Assembly (NCBI GenBank): GCA_028293725.1
Contig: JAQGOE010000243.1
Location: forward strand, 1-64,000
Reading direction: 5' to 3'
DNA: 64,000 bases
Source: Gammaproteobacteria bacterium
Lineage (GTDB): Bacteria; Pseudomonadota; Gammaproteobacteria; Steroidobacterales; Steroidobacteraceae
Shown: positions 1-9,415 of the stretch, piece after piece
How the letters are laid out: each line of letters begins with the position of its first letter
Numbering within the stretch: position 1 is the first letter of the stretch
Translations under genes and position numbers: made by a program
The notes under the pieces: model-generated
What the model was told of the DNA's origin: nothing
The model's input: only the letters and a program-made list of their open reading frames with translations
Databases searched by the model: none

Positions 1-766
1 CGAGCTTGCAACCGGCGTCGCGATTGGTAATCAAACGCGGCAACGAGCCGGAGAGCTGCGGATATTCGCACACGAAGTCGACCCGATCGACGTAGCCGTC
101 CTGCTTTTTCGAGACGCCCGTGATGCGCGCAAAGAGCTTGTCTTCGATCAGCGCGATGTCATATCCGGCACGCAGGTCGACGCGATGAAAATCGCCCACC
201 GTCCCCTCAATGAAACCGGTGTTGTCGCCTGTGGGCTGCTTGGAGATATACCGCACCGCGCCTCCAATGGAGCCGCGACCGAACAGTGTGCCTTGGGGCC
301 CGCGCAAGACCTCCACCCGGTCGAGGTCCATGAGGTCGAATTGCGAGGACATGGTCGTCGGATAGTAGACATCGTCGACATAGATACCGACACCCGGCTC
401 GAATGCGAAATTGAAGTCGTTCTGACCGACACCGCGGATATAGGCCGTCTGGGTCTTGCCGAAGGCGGCTTGTGCCGGGCGGAAGCTGGCGTTGGGAACG
501 GCATACGCGATATCGCTCGAGTTTGTGAACCCGCGTTGTTCGATGTCGTCGGCCGTCACCGCGGTGATGGCGATTGGAGTCTGTTGAAGGGGCTCGGCCC
601 GATACTGTGCCGTGACCACGACCTCGGCAAGCGCGCCGGAGTCGGCGGCCGTCGCCGCAGTGCGATCGGGCGCCGCTTGAGACCACGCCAATGAGGTAGC
701 CAGTAGTCCGAAGAGAGCCGCCAGGACGGCGGCCGGCAAAGTTTCGATATCGTGTCTAAGCGCCAT
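1..766 (-). CDS. TonB-dependent receptor, N-terminal part (runs off the window)
   Basis: Outer-membrane active transporter that takes up a substrate using TonB energy. The frame is open from an ATG at 766 to the window edge (255 codons). Visible in order: a signal peptide (LLATSLAWS then AAPD), a TonB box (LAEVVVTAQY), and a plug domain with IRGVGQNDF, DDVYYPTT, VEVLRGPQGTLFGRGSIGGA and the first barrel strands. This plug pattern is typical of proteobacterial TonB receptors. It is divergent from an AraC regulator and a secreted glycosidase, so a carbohydrate substrate is possible but unproven. The C-terminal barrel lies outside the window. Confidence 0.95.
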   Translation of the reverse strand, partial: MALRHDIETLPAAVLAALFGLLATSLAWSQAAPDRTAATAADSGALAEVVVTAQYRAEPLQQTPIAITAVTADDIEQRGFTNSSDIAYAVPNASFRPAQAAFGKTQTAYIRGVGQNDFNFAFEPGVGIYVDDVYYPTTMSSQFDLMDLDRVEVLRGPQGTLFGRGSIGGAVRYISKQPTGDNTGFIEGTVGDFHRVDLRAGYDIALIEDKLFARITGVSKKQDGYVDRVDFVCEYPQLSGSLPRLITNRDAGCKL

Positions 767-1077
767 GTTTCCCCCTGCTGCAGACATGTCGTGCCACGTG
801 GAATCAGACCACGGCGAGACCTTTGCCAATCGATCCAGACTGACCAACCAATCGACTCCGGGCGACCATCTTCGAGAGGCGGATTTCCCGGGGAACGAAT
901 CCACCCGCGCCGTTGCTAACAGGCAACAAATAACACTTGGTGGAGGGTTATTCTTGACTTCGCACGCATGATCGCTGACCCTCCGTTGCAAGGCCGTCGC
1001 AGCACACCGCAACGTCGACACTTGAACGAAAACAACCGTGTGCCCGATGGCCGCCACGAAAATGGGGGAGTTTCGTG
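767..1077. other. Divergent control region between the TonB receptor and araC-like gene
   Basis: No gene is supported here. The stretch should hold the promoters of the leftward receptor gene and the rightward AraC-type gene. At 912-928 there is an inverted repeat, GTTGC-N6-GCAAC, inside GTTGCTAACAGGCAACA. Almost the same string lies upstream of the porin at 16949-16964. A shine-dalgarno-like GGGGGAG at 1064-1070 precedes the rightward start. No convincing sigma-70 promoter pair was recognised. Confidence 0.5.
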
Positions 1078-1953
1078 ATGTCATTGGTCGAGAGCCACTT
1101 CGGAGCATCCCGCACGCAACCGCCCAGTGGACTTCTGACGCGCGCACGCATCGGCGAGATCGAGATTTCCGCGGTCACGGAATCCCGCTCGCGACGCCCG
1201 GGTGCCGATGTTGGGAACACCGAGAGTGCGGTCGTCCTGTTGATGGAGGCTCCGAGCCGCGGAGAGAGCATTACTCTGCAGGATGGACGCGAGGCACGGC
1301 TACGCGCCGGTGACTTCACCTTGTGCGATACAACACGCCCCTACGAGGTGTTGTCCGACGGCCCGTACCGTATGCTGGTAGTGGGAATACCACGTAGGTT
1401 GCTGCTGAGATACGTCCCGTGTCCTGAGGAGCTGACGGCGGTGGCGATGTCCGCCCGTGACGGCATGAATGGCCTCGTGTCCGACTACCTGCGGAATCTT
1501 TGGGCGCGGTTCCCGCAAGGCCCCCACTTCCCGGATGCCTGGCAGGTGTGTTACGCCACCATGAATCTGATAGGAGGCGCCTACGAACGGTTACCGCACG
1601 CGCGACCTGTGCGGCGCTCGGCTGCGTCCGCGCACCGGTCACGGGTTCGCAGCTACGTGGAAAAGTACCTGACCGATCCCGACCTGACTCCGAGTACCAT
1701 CGCGCAAGGTTGTCAGATCAATGTCCGCTACTTGCACAGGCTGTATGCATTCGAGAAGGAGACGCTGGCAAAATACATACTGCGGCGGCGTCTCGATGAG
1801 TGCGCACGCGCGCTCACGTCCTCGCACGTCGGGCGCTCGATCACTGAAATCGCCTTCGCCTATGGCTTCAAGAGCGCCACCCATTTTGGCCGCGCCTTCC
1901 GCGAGCGCTATCGCGTAACCCCCGGCAAATATCGACGGCAATTGCGCTCATAG
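1078..1953 (+). CDS. AraC-family transcriptional regulator
   Basis: DNA-binding regulator of 291 residues. The N-terminal two thirds resemble the AraC_binding_2 ligand/sensor fold (LRAGDFTLCDTTRPYEVL). The C-terminal ~100 residues form the double helix-turn-helix: the first helices around TPSTIAQGCQINVRYLHRL, the second in ITEIAFAYGFKSATHFGRAF, followed by the usual F-R-x-x-x-G-x-x-P-x-x-Y/R ending (YRVTPGKYRRQ). GTG 1075 could also start the frame, but ATG 1078 is better spaced (7 nt) from GGGGGAG. Its position, divergent from a TonB receptor and upstream of a glycosidase, suggests it controls one or both. Confidence 0.92.
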   Translation: MSLVESHFGASRTQPPSGLLTRARIGEIEISAVTESRSRRPGADVGNTESAVVLLMEAPSRGESITLQDGREARLRAGDFTLCDTTRPYEVLSDGPYRMLVVGIPRRLLLRYVPCPEELTAVAMSARDGMNGLVSDYLRNLWARFPQGPHFPDAWQVCYATMNLIGGAYERLPHARPVRRSAASAHRSRVRSYVEKYLTDPDLTPSTIAQGCQINVRYLHRLYAFEKETLAKYILRRRLDECARALTSSHVGRSITEIAFAYGFKSATHFGRAFRERYRVTPGKYRRQLRS

Positions 1954-2032
1954 CCGGGATAGAGGGTCTTAGACCGTAGTTGGCGGATCGCTTACAGTGT
2001 CTTGCTGAAGCCTACGGTGCAGGACACTCTCC

Positions 2033-4537
2033 ATGTCGAAATTACTCAATGGAGCGGCTAATTTCGGCCGCCTTCTCAGCCTTGGAATGCATTGCGATTG
2101 GCGCGCCTCTATCGCGTTCCTGCTTCTTTTCTCGATTTCCGGAACTGCGCGTTCTGAAGCTCCTGTGTCGGTCAGTGCCGAGGGCTGGACTGTCACCGCG
2201 AACCCTGACCGCGGCGTCTTCTCGGCCTCGCACGAGGCACTGGGCGCGGTACTCGTAGACGCCTCCTTCGATGTCCACGACTCGATGGGAACGCACGCGG
2301 TCGGCAAGTGGACGGCTAAGCGGGGCACCCTGCATCAGTTGGTTCTGCGAAGTACCGAATCCCGTATCGGCTGGGTGATCGAGCTGCGTCGGGACATTCT
2401 GATCATTTCCTCGACGAGTCGTACCACAACGCTGCGGGCCGCTATCCCGGCACCACAGAGCCTCATGCAGGCGCGTCTCCTCGACCCGGAAGGAACACCG
2501 GTGAATTGGGTTGGCAACGACGAAGTCGAGGGACTCTACGGTGGCCATGAGACCGCGACTCCGTCGTTCCTGCCAAGAACGAATTCCGATGTCATTTACT
2601 TCTCCCTGGGTCGAATCACCAGCCCGGCGTTCCACTCGCTGTTTGACCGCAAAAGAGACATCGCCATCGATTTTCCACCAGGATCGATCCTGGCGCAAAG
2701 TCCCGGCAGCCCCGCTTTGCGGGACCTCACGCTGCCAGTTCCGGGCAACGCAGTGATTCGTGTCACTCGCGACTACTACACTCAGACTCTGCACGTCCCC
2801 TACTACGTCCCTTTCGATGATCGCTACTTTCCGACGGCACCGATCGTCTGGTCGAGTTGGGTCAACTACTACGAGGGCGTACGCGAAGAGGATATCGTGC
2901 GCAACACGGACTGGCTCGCCGCAAATCTCAAACCCTACGGCTTCGGATACGTCGAACTCGATGACGGCTACGATCGTATGCCGACTGGCGAGCACTCATG
3001 GATCGACAACTGGAACAAGCAGGCGTTTCCGCACGGACCGCAATGGCTGGCGAGCTACATCAAGAGCAAAGGACTTCACGCGGGAATCTGGCTGGTGCCA
3101 AACTCCTACGCCAAAGCAGCCCAGACACATCCGGATTGGTACCTGCGCGACAAGAGCGGAAAATTCGTTCTCGATTACTCCACGCCGGCGCTCGATTCGA
3201 CCAACCCGGCAGTGATGGAACACCTCCGCAACCTGTTCCGCACACTGGGCGCGTGGGGATTTGAGTACTACAAGTTCGACGGCGAGCACTCCGTTGCGAA
3301 GTATGCACCGGTGGTCGACCGCACGCGTCTGTACAACACCAAGGTCGACCTGCTGGAAAACTATCGCGATCGCCTGAAAACCATCCGCGACACGGTCGGC
3401 CCGCACGTGTTTCTGGAGGGCTGTCCTGCCGGCACACCACTGAATGGGATCGGCTACTTCAACTCGTACTTCACGGGGGACGATCTCTACAGCAACTGGC
3501 AAGGTATGTACCCGCTGTTCAGCTCGATTACCGCGAACGTATTCCTCAATCATGTCGTCACTTACGTGATGCCGGGTGAGGGCCTGGAACTGGGCGCGCA
3601 CGAGTCGATCGAGGCAGCCGCCGGTAAGCGCTCACCACTGGTGATCAAAACAGCGCGCGAACGGGAAGATCCGCTCACTGGAATAGGAACGACTCTCGCC
3701 GAGGCGCGCACGCTGGTGACCTATGTGGCGCTCACCGGGGTTGTCTATCCGTTGGCCAGTGTCATGCCGGAGCTACCTGAGGCGCGCCTCAAGCTGCTGC
3801 AGGCGACGATGCCCACCTTGCCGATAGTACCGGTGGATCTGTTCAGTCGCGGCACAGATGCGGGGTGGGACAAATTCAGACATGTGCAGGCCGACTACTA
3901 CGTGCATAACTACCCCGATATTCTGGATCTCAAGATCAATGGCGCCGCCGGTGACTTTGATGTCGTTGCTCTGACCAATTGGCGCAGCGTCCCGGAGACT
4001 CGCCGCGTCAAACTCGAAGAGAAGCTGGGACTCCCTGCCAACAAGTCATATGTCGTGTTCGACTTCTGGAACCAAAAGGACCTCGGCGTAATCGACGAGG
4101 CGCTCGAGGCGAACATCGAAGCACACGACACGCGTGTGCTGTTTGTCCATCCGCTGCTGGACACACCGCAACTGGTCGGGATATCGCGTCATGTCAGCGG
4201 CACCTATTCCGTCCAGAGCGTTACCTGGAACGCCGCGCAGAACCTGTTGCGTGGCAGGTCGGATGCGCCTGCGGACGAGCCGTACACTATTTGGATCCAT
4301 TTGCCCCAAGGCTTCCGCGAATCACGAGTCACCGCCCACGCGGGCACGAGTGACATTGCCGTAACACACAGTGTTACCGACCGGTCGCTCATGGTCCGAT
4401 TCCGTGGACGACACGAACCGGTCGATTGGCAGGTCGAGTTCACACCGCCTGCCGGTGGCGGCTCTCTGGGGCGAATTGGGCATGCCGTCGAACATCACGT
4501 GGCCGCAATCCTCGAAAAGCTGTCTGTGCGGTCCTGA
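2033..4537 (+). CDS. Secreted alpha-galactosidase-like glycoside hydrolase (clan GH-D, GH36/GH27-like)
   Basis: Predicted exported retaining glycosidase of 834 residues acting on alpha-linked glycans. A signal peptide (AFLLLFSISGTARS) is followed by a beta-sandwich domain, a TIM barrel from about residue 270 to 600 and a C-terminal beta domain. The barrel carries clan GH-D landmarks: YVELDDGYD, GLHAGIWLVP, YYKFDGE with the presumed nucleophile Asp416, and FTGDD (480-484) with the presumed acid/base Asp. Exact sugar specificity cannot be read from this. The AraC gene ends 79 bases upstream, and GCAGGA precedes the ATG. With the TonB receptor it could form a small oligosaccharide-use locus. Confidence 0.85.
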   Translation: MSKLLNGAANFGRLLSLGMHCDWRASIAFLLLFSISGTARSEAPVSVSAEGWTVTANPDRGVFSASHEALGAVLVDASFDVHDSMGTHAVGKWTAKRGTLHQLVLRSTESRIGWVIELRRDILIISSTSRTTTLRAAIPAPQSLMQARLLDPEGTPVNWVGNDEVEGLYGGHETATPSFLPRTNSDVIYFSLGRITSPAFHSLFDRKRDIAIDFPPGSILAQSPGSPALRDLTLPVPGNAVIRVTRDYYTQTLHVPYYVPFDDRYFPTAPIVWSSWVNYYEGVREEDIVRNTDWLAANLKPYGFGYVELDDGYDRMPTGEHSWIDNWNKQAFPHGPQWLASYIKSKGLHAGIWLVPNSYAKAAQTHPDWYLRDKSGKFVLDYSTPALDSTNPAVMEHLRNLFRTLGAWGFEYYKFDGEHSVAKYAPVVDRTRLYNTKVDLLENYRDRLKTIRDTVGPHVFLEGCPAGTPLNGIGYFNSYFTGDDLYSNWQGMYPLFSSITANVFLNHVVTYVMPGEGLELGAHESIEAAAGKRSPLVIKTAREREDPLTGIGTTLAEARTLVTYVALTGVVYPLASVMPELPEARLKLLQATMPTLPIVPVDLFSRGTDAGWDKFRHVQADYYVHNYPDILDLKINGAAGDFDVVALTNWRSVPETRRVKLEEKLGLPANKSYVVFDFWNQKDLGVIDEALEANIEAHDTRVLFVHPLLDTPQLVGISRHVSGTYSVQSVTWNAAQNLLRGRSDAPADEPYTIWIHLPQGFRESRVTAHAGTSDIAVTHSVTDRSLMVRFRGRHEPVDWQVEFTPPAGGGSLGRIGHAVEHHVAAILEKLSVRS

Positions 4538-4689
4538 ACAGAGGCTGTCGTCGCCGCTTTTGAGTTAGGTTTGGCGAATTCGGACTGACTGAACGGAACG
4601 CCACCCGCTGCCGGGCGCTGTCAGGCCTCGGACAACGCCCCAGGCTATCCCGCAATCCGGTGTACACTGTTCCCGCGCTTTAGCCACCA

Positions 4690-7600
4690 GTGCATGCAGC
4701 CGGTGGCTCCGTCCGAAAAGCCGTTTTCCTACGGCCTGCAGGTTCAACCTTGGCCACCACCCCGATCGTCGCAATTGGCGCCTCTGCAGGCGGCCTGGAA
4801 GCCATTTCCGAACTCTTGGTCGCACTCCCGCCCGAGACCGGGATGGCCTTTGTACTGATTCAACACCTGGACCCGGCGCACGAGAGTTTATTGCCGGAGC
4901 TGCTGGCAAAAAAGACATCCATGCCGGTCGTGCAGGTCCGAGATGACCTGGACCTCGAGGCGGGTCACCTCTATGTCATTCCGCCTAACGCCACTCTTAC
5001 GATCGCCCAGCAGCGTTTTCGCCTGACCCGCCGGCCGAGCGGGGCCGGCCTGCACTTGCCTGTCGACAGTTTTTTCGTGTCCGTCTCCGAAGAGCTTGGG
5101 AGCGCCGCCATCGGTGTCGTGCTCTCCGGCGGAAACTCTGACGGCTCGCGTGGTGCCCGCGCGATCAAGCAGGGCGGCGGTATCGTCTTTGCGCAACAGC
5201 CCGAGTCCGCGAGATTTCCCAGCATGCCGCGCAACGCGATCGAAACCGGTTGCGTGGACTTCGTGTTGCGACCTGAGCAGATTGCACATGCGCTTGCTCA
5301 ATTGGGCCGTCATCCCTATATCCAGACCAACACGGCGCCCGACTCGCTCGATGCCGCCGCCGACGAATCTGTCGAGCCGGACGACGAAGACACCCTGAGG
5401 CGGCTGTTTCGCAGGCTGCGTACGATGCATGGGGTGGACTTCTCCCACTACAAGCGAAGCACGTTGCGGCGCCGCCTCGCCCGCCGCATGGCGCTGCGAA
5501 ACATTGTCAGCCTGGCGGATTATGTCACCGCGTTGGAAGGCGACTCGGTTGAAACGGCCGGGCTTTACCAGGACTTCCTGATACGCGTGACCGGGTTCTT
5601 TCGCGAGCCTCAATCCTTCGATGGCCTGCGCACTCAGGTGTTCCCGCTTCTGTGCGAAGGCCGCTCAGCCAAGGACCCGATTCGAATATGGGTACCGGGG
5701 TGCGCCAGCGGTGAAGAGGTCTACTCCATCGCCATCGCGCTGGTCGAACATCTCGGCGAACGTCTTGGATCTGTCGGCGTGCAGATCTTCGGCACCGACG
5801 TGAGCGAAATGGCGATCGAGCTTGCTCGAGCTGGAATGTTCTCGCACAACATCGCCCAGGAAGTCTCGAGCGAACGCTTGCAGCGTTTCTTCGTGAAACA
5901 CGACTCCGGCTATGCCATTGCGAAAAGCATCCGTGATCTATGCATCTTTGCGCGGCAGGACGTGACTCGCGATCCGCCCTTCTCCCGCCTGGATCTCATC
6001 AGCTGCCGGAACGTCCTCATCTATCTGGATCTGAGCACGCAACGTCGCGTGATGCACATCTTCCACTACGCGTTACGCCCGCATGCATCCCTCGTTCTGG
6101 GCCCATCGGAGACTGTAGGAACCGCTACTGATCTATTCGATCTTACCGACACACATCTACGCCTTTACACGAGAAGAGCGTCCCAACCAGGAAGCACTAT
6201 TGACCTGCAAATTCCCGGCACCGGCACACGTCAGCGGTTACGCGACATGGCCTCAGGAGACGAATCTGATCGTGTTGATGAGGAAGGTGCGCTGCTCGAG
6301 GCCGATCGCTTACTGATCCTACGCTATGCGCCGGCCAGCGTGCTCGTCGATGAGGCACTGAACATCCTGCAGTTTCGCGGCGAGACCGGGCCTTACCTCG
6401 AACACGCAAGCGGGCCGCCGAGTCTGAACCTGCATCACGTCGCGCGGCCCGAGTTGCTCATTGAAATTATGCCGGCCGTGCAAGAAGCTCGCGAGACTGG
6501 GCGCGAGACTCACCGTACCGGCCTCAGCGTGAACGGGCTGCGCGAAGTCAGCATCGAAGTGATACCACTGCGGCGCTCGAGCCCTGAGCGCTGCTACCTG
6601 ATCTTGTTCGAAGACGGCTCGCGTCGACCGGATAACCGGAGGATGCAACAACCTCCGGTGGCTGCTCTTTCCGAGTCGGAGAAGGACCGACGTCTTGCGC
6701 AGCTCGAGCGCGAAAGCACGGCCACGCGTGATTACCTGCAATCGACTCTCCAGGAGCACGAGGCCGTGAAGGAAGAACTCAAGTCTGCTCATGAAGAAGT
6801 GTTGTCGGCCAACGAAGAGTACCAGAGCACTAACGAGGAACTGGAGACGGCCAAGGAAGAGCTGCAATCCGCCAATGAAGAGTTAACCACGACCAATGAC
6901 GAGCTGGGCAGTCGCAATCGCGAGCTTTCGGTGCTCAACGGAGAGCTCAACAACGCGCGTCAGATTTCGGAGCACGCGCGCGCTTACGCGGAAGTCATTG
7001 TCGAAACCGTGCGCGAACCCCTCTTGGTCCTCGATGGCGAGTTGAAGGTGTTGAGGGCGAACCACGCCTTCTACGTGGACTTCAAAACGACGCCCGCGGC
7101 CGTGGAGGGCCACATCATCTATGACTTGGGTGATGGCCAGTGGAACACACCTTTACTGCGTGAACGGCTTCTCGGCGTTCTAGCCCGCAATGAACCCATG
7201 GACGCGCATGAGTTGAGCAGGTCGGTCGCGGCTGTCGGGGAGAGGATGCTGTCGCTCAACGCGCGGAAGATTCGCGGAGATGGCGAACGCGCGGAGTTGA
7301 TTCTGCTCGCCATTGAGGATGTGACTGAGCGACACACTGCCAGTGACATCCTACGCAACGACGGACGTCGCAAGGACGAGTTTCTCGCGATGCTTGCACA
7401 CGAGCTGCGCACACCTCTGGCGCCAATTGCGCATGCAATCCACCTTCTTCGACTGGTCGACGTCGACCCGAAATCAGCGAAACTGCATTCGATGATTGAG
7501 CGGCAGGCCCAGCGTCTCTCGCGCCTCGTTGATGACCTGCTCGACCTCGCGCGGATCAGGCGGGGACAGATTGAGCTAAAACGGGAAACGGTCGATCTTG

Positions 7601-8481
7601 GCGCGATCATAAATCATGCCGTCGACGCCAGCCGCCTGCGGTTCGAGCAGCAGAACCACAAGCTCGCAGTGACTCTGCCCGAGCAACCCATCTACATCGA
7701 GGGCGATCCGGTCCGGCTGGAACAAGTCGTATTGAACCTACTCGAGAACTCCGCCAAATACACCGCGCCAGGTGGACGGATCAGCCTTCGCCTCGAGCAC
7801 CGCGGCGGTGAGGCGGTCTTGTCGTTGCGTGACGATGGCATCGGTCTCGCTCCCGAGATGCTCGAGAACGTCTTCGATCTATTTACACAAGTGGACGGAT
7901 CCCTCGCCCGCTCGGGCGGTGGCCTGGGCATCGGTCTCAACCTGGTGCGACGCGTGCTGGACCTGCATGGCGGACGCATCGAGGCGCATAGCGAGGGACT
8001 CGGCAAAGGCACCGAGTTCGTCGTTCATTTGCCTTACAAGACCCGTCCGCACCAGCCTCACGAGATCCAGGTCACGATACCCGCTTTAGCAATCACATCG
8101 CGCGTACACCGGGTGCTCATCGTCGACGACAACGAGGACTCCGCCGAATCGATGATGATGCTGGCCCGTTCGTGGGGACATGAAGTGGCCGTCGCGAATG
8201 ACGGACCGGCCGCATTGACACTCGCCCTGACCTTTCAACCCCACATCGCTATGGTCGACATCGGCCTGCCGGGAATGGATGGTTATGAGATTGCACGACG
8301 CCTTCGCAAAACATCACCGGATCGTGATCTGTACCTGATGGCATTGACGGGTTATGGGCGTGCCGACGACGTCCGCCTGGCGCGCGAGGCCGGCTTCGAC
8401 GAACATCTCATCAAACCTACGAACCTCGACCAGTTACGCCGTATGCTCGCGTCCGACACGGCGGGTCGCCGGGGTACGTGA
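4690..8481 (+). CDS. CheB-CheR-PAS-histidine kinase-receiver fusion protein
   Basis: Cytoplasmic multidomain signalling protein of 1263 residues. In order: a CheB methylesterase domain (IGASAGG with the catalytic Ser, LIQHLDP with His, GGNSDGSRG with Asp), a CheR methyltransferase domain (SAM loop VPGCASGEEVYS), a long heptad-rich coiled coil (about 660-770), a PAS-like region, HisKA with LAHELRTPLAPI (His904), HATPase (N box NLLENSAKYT, G box GGGLGIGLNL), and a receiver domain (VDDNED, Asp1190, LTGYG, LIKPT). All catalytic residues are present. The GTG at 4690 gives the longest frame. TTG 4750, just before TPIVAIGASAGG and behind GCAGG, is a credible alternative start. No transmembrane segment and no chemoreceptor gene nearby. 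Confidence 0.93.
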   Translation: MHAAGGSVRKAVFLRPAGSTLATTPIVAIGASAGGLEAISELLVALPPETGMAFVLIQHLDPAHESLLPELLAKKTSMPVVQVRDDLDLEAGHLYVIPPNATLTIAQQRFRLTRRPSGAGLHLPVDSFFVSVSEELGSAAIGVVLSGGNSDGSRGARAIKQGGGIVFAQQPESARFPSMPRNAIETGCVDFVLRPEQIAHALAQLGRHPYIQTNTAPDSLDAAADESVEPDDEDTLRRLFRRLRTMHGVDFSHYKRSTLRRRLARRMALRNIVSLADYVTALEGDSVETAGLYQDFLIRVTGFFREPQSFDGLRTQVFPLLCEGRSAKDPIRIWVPGCASGEEVYSIAIALVEHLGERLGSVGVQIFGTDVSEMAIELARAGMFSHNIAQEVSSERLQRFFVKHDSGYAIAKSIRDLCIFARQDVTRDPPFSRLDLISCRNVLIYLDLSTQRRVMHIFHYALRPHASLVLGPSETVGTATDLFDLTDTHLRLYTRRASQPGSTIDLQIPGTGTRQRLRDMASGDESDRVDEEGALLEADRLLILRYAPASVLVDEALNILQFRGETGPYLEHASGPPSLNLHHVARPELLIEIMPAVQEARETGRETHRTGLSVNGLREVSIEVIPLRRSSPERCYLILFEDGSRRPDNRRMQQPPVAALSESEKDRRLAQLERESTATRDYLQSTLQEHEAVKEELKSAHEEVLSANEEYQSTNEELETAKEELQSANEELTTTNDELGSRNRELSVLNGELNNARQISEHARAYAEVIVETVREPLLVLDGELKVLRANHAFYVDFKTTPAAVEGHIIYDLGDGQWNTPLLRERLLGVLARNEPMDAHELSRSVAAVGERMLSLNARKIRGDGERAELILLAIEDVTERHTASDILRNDGRRKDEFLAMLAHELRTPLAPIAHAIHLLRLVDVDPKSAKLHSMIERQAQRLSRLVDDLLDLARIRRGQIELKRETVDLGAIINHAVDASRLRFEQQNHKLAVTLPEQPIYIEGDPVRLEQVVLNLLENSAKYTAPGGRISLRLEHRGGEAVLSLRDDGIGLAPEMLENVFDLFTQVDGSLARSGGGLGIGLNLVRRVLDLHGGRIEAHSEGLGKGTEFVVHLPYKTRPHQPHEIQVTIPALAITSRVHRVLIVDDNEDSAESMMMLARSWGHEVAVANDGPAALTLALTFQPHIAMVDIGLPGMDGYEIARRLRKTSPDRDLYLMALTGYGRADDVRLAREAGFDEHLIKPTNLDQLRRMLASDTAGRRGT

Positions 8482-8647
8482 CAGACCGCCGCGGCTAGAT
8501 CGCGCTGAATATCCGGCCCACGTCACCGTTTCCGGGGGCGCTGGACCTGCTCCGCCGACTAGCGCCAGCACTGGCACACTGACCTTCTTCAGGTAACTGG
8601 TGTTCATTCGGTACTCACCGCCCTGCATCCTTGTGAGTCGGGATAAT

Positions 8648-9250
8648 CTAAAGAGCTTCGACTCGTTCGACGAGCATGACCTCGCAGGCACCCGCCCCAC
8701 TATCGCTGCGCGTAAGAGACGTATGTACAGACACGCCATCGTTACGCGCACCATCGACGAGGAATCCCATCAAGTGTACTACCTGACCCACGCGCAGTTG
8801 CGAGAGTTGGGAGCGTACGCCCGGGTCGGCGGGAATTACGTGAGTGTTGGCACTGTGCTCAATCACGTCTTGACGGGGAATGGGCAATGCCTTTACCGGT
8901 CGCCAGGAATAGAATCGCGCGGACTGTGTGATCTCGAATGCGCCGAGCACCCGGTTGTCGGACATGGGGCCCCATCCCAGAGCGAGGTCTTCTGGAACGA
9001 GATCGGATAACAGGTCGAACCGATAGTCCTCGCGACTTATAATCCGCGCCGTAATCTCATAGCGCGCTCGCGCCGTGAGGCTCCAACGGCCGTGCACAAT
9101 AGTCGGCACGGCATCCATGTCCGTTTGCAGCGGCTCAGAGGGCGCAGTGGGCCCGTCAGCCGGATGAATTGGCCGCAATTGCCACCGCCGCCCCAATTGC
9201 CAGAGCGACGCCGCGACCAACGCGATGAACACGACCTTTTGCCAACTCAT
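8648..9250 (-). CDS. Conserved membrane-anchored hypothetical protein
   Basis: A 200-residue protein from the ATG at 9250; longer in-frame starts upstream lack a hydrophobic leader and look like shadow sequence. The N-terminus holds one hydrophobic segment (VVFIALVAASLWQL), then a soluble domain with RYEITARIISREDYRFD, LALGWGPMSDN, SARFYSW, EHSANTHVIPAD and GQVVHLMGFLV. The conserved-looking HSANxHVIPA and GQVVxLxGFLV pieces suggest a defined domain of the cell envelope, but the family was not recognised. No clear ribosome-binding site was seen. It is convergent with the upstream sensor kinase gene. Confidence 0.65.
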   Translation of the reverse strand: MSWQKVVFIALVAASLWQLGRRWQLRPIHPADGPTAPSEPLQTDMDAVPTIVHGRWSLTARARYEITARIISREDYRFDLLSDLVPEDLALGWGPMSDNRVLGAFEITQSARFYSWRPVKALPIPRQDVIEHSANTHVIPADPGVRSQLSQLRVGQVVHLMGFLVDGARNDGVSVHTSLTRSDSGAGACEVMLVERVEAL

Positions 9251-9415
9251 GGCGCAATGTTCACGCGGATGGCTGCATTGCTGATGTGTTCGTCGTCGAA
9301 TTTTGCCCGCCGGATGAGGTCGCATCGTGAACACCATCACATTTGGGCACCCCTGTCGGGAAGCGCCTTTCTCAATCGTCCTAGGGCTGAACCACTCACC
9401 TCACGAGGCCTGAAC

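Noticed and set aside
8434..8607. A short leftward frame starting MNTSYLKKVSVPVLALVGGAG, resembling a signal peptide
   Set aside because: Only 57 codons, overlaps the 3' end of the sensor kinase gene, loses any protein-like pattern after the leader and has no clear ribosome-binding site. It may be a gene remnant, but support is too weak.
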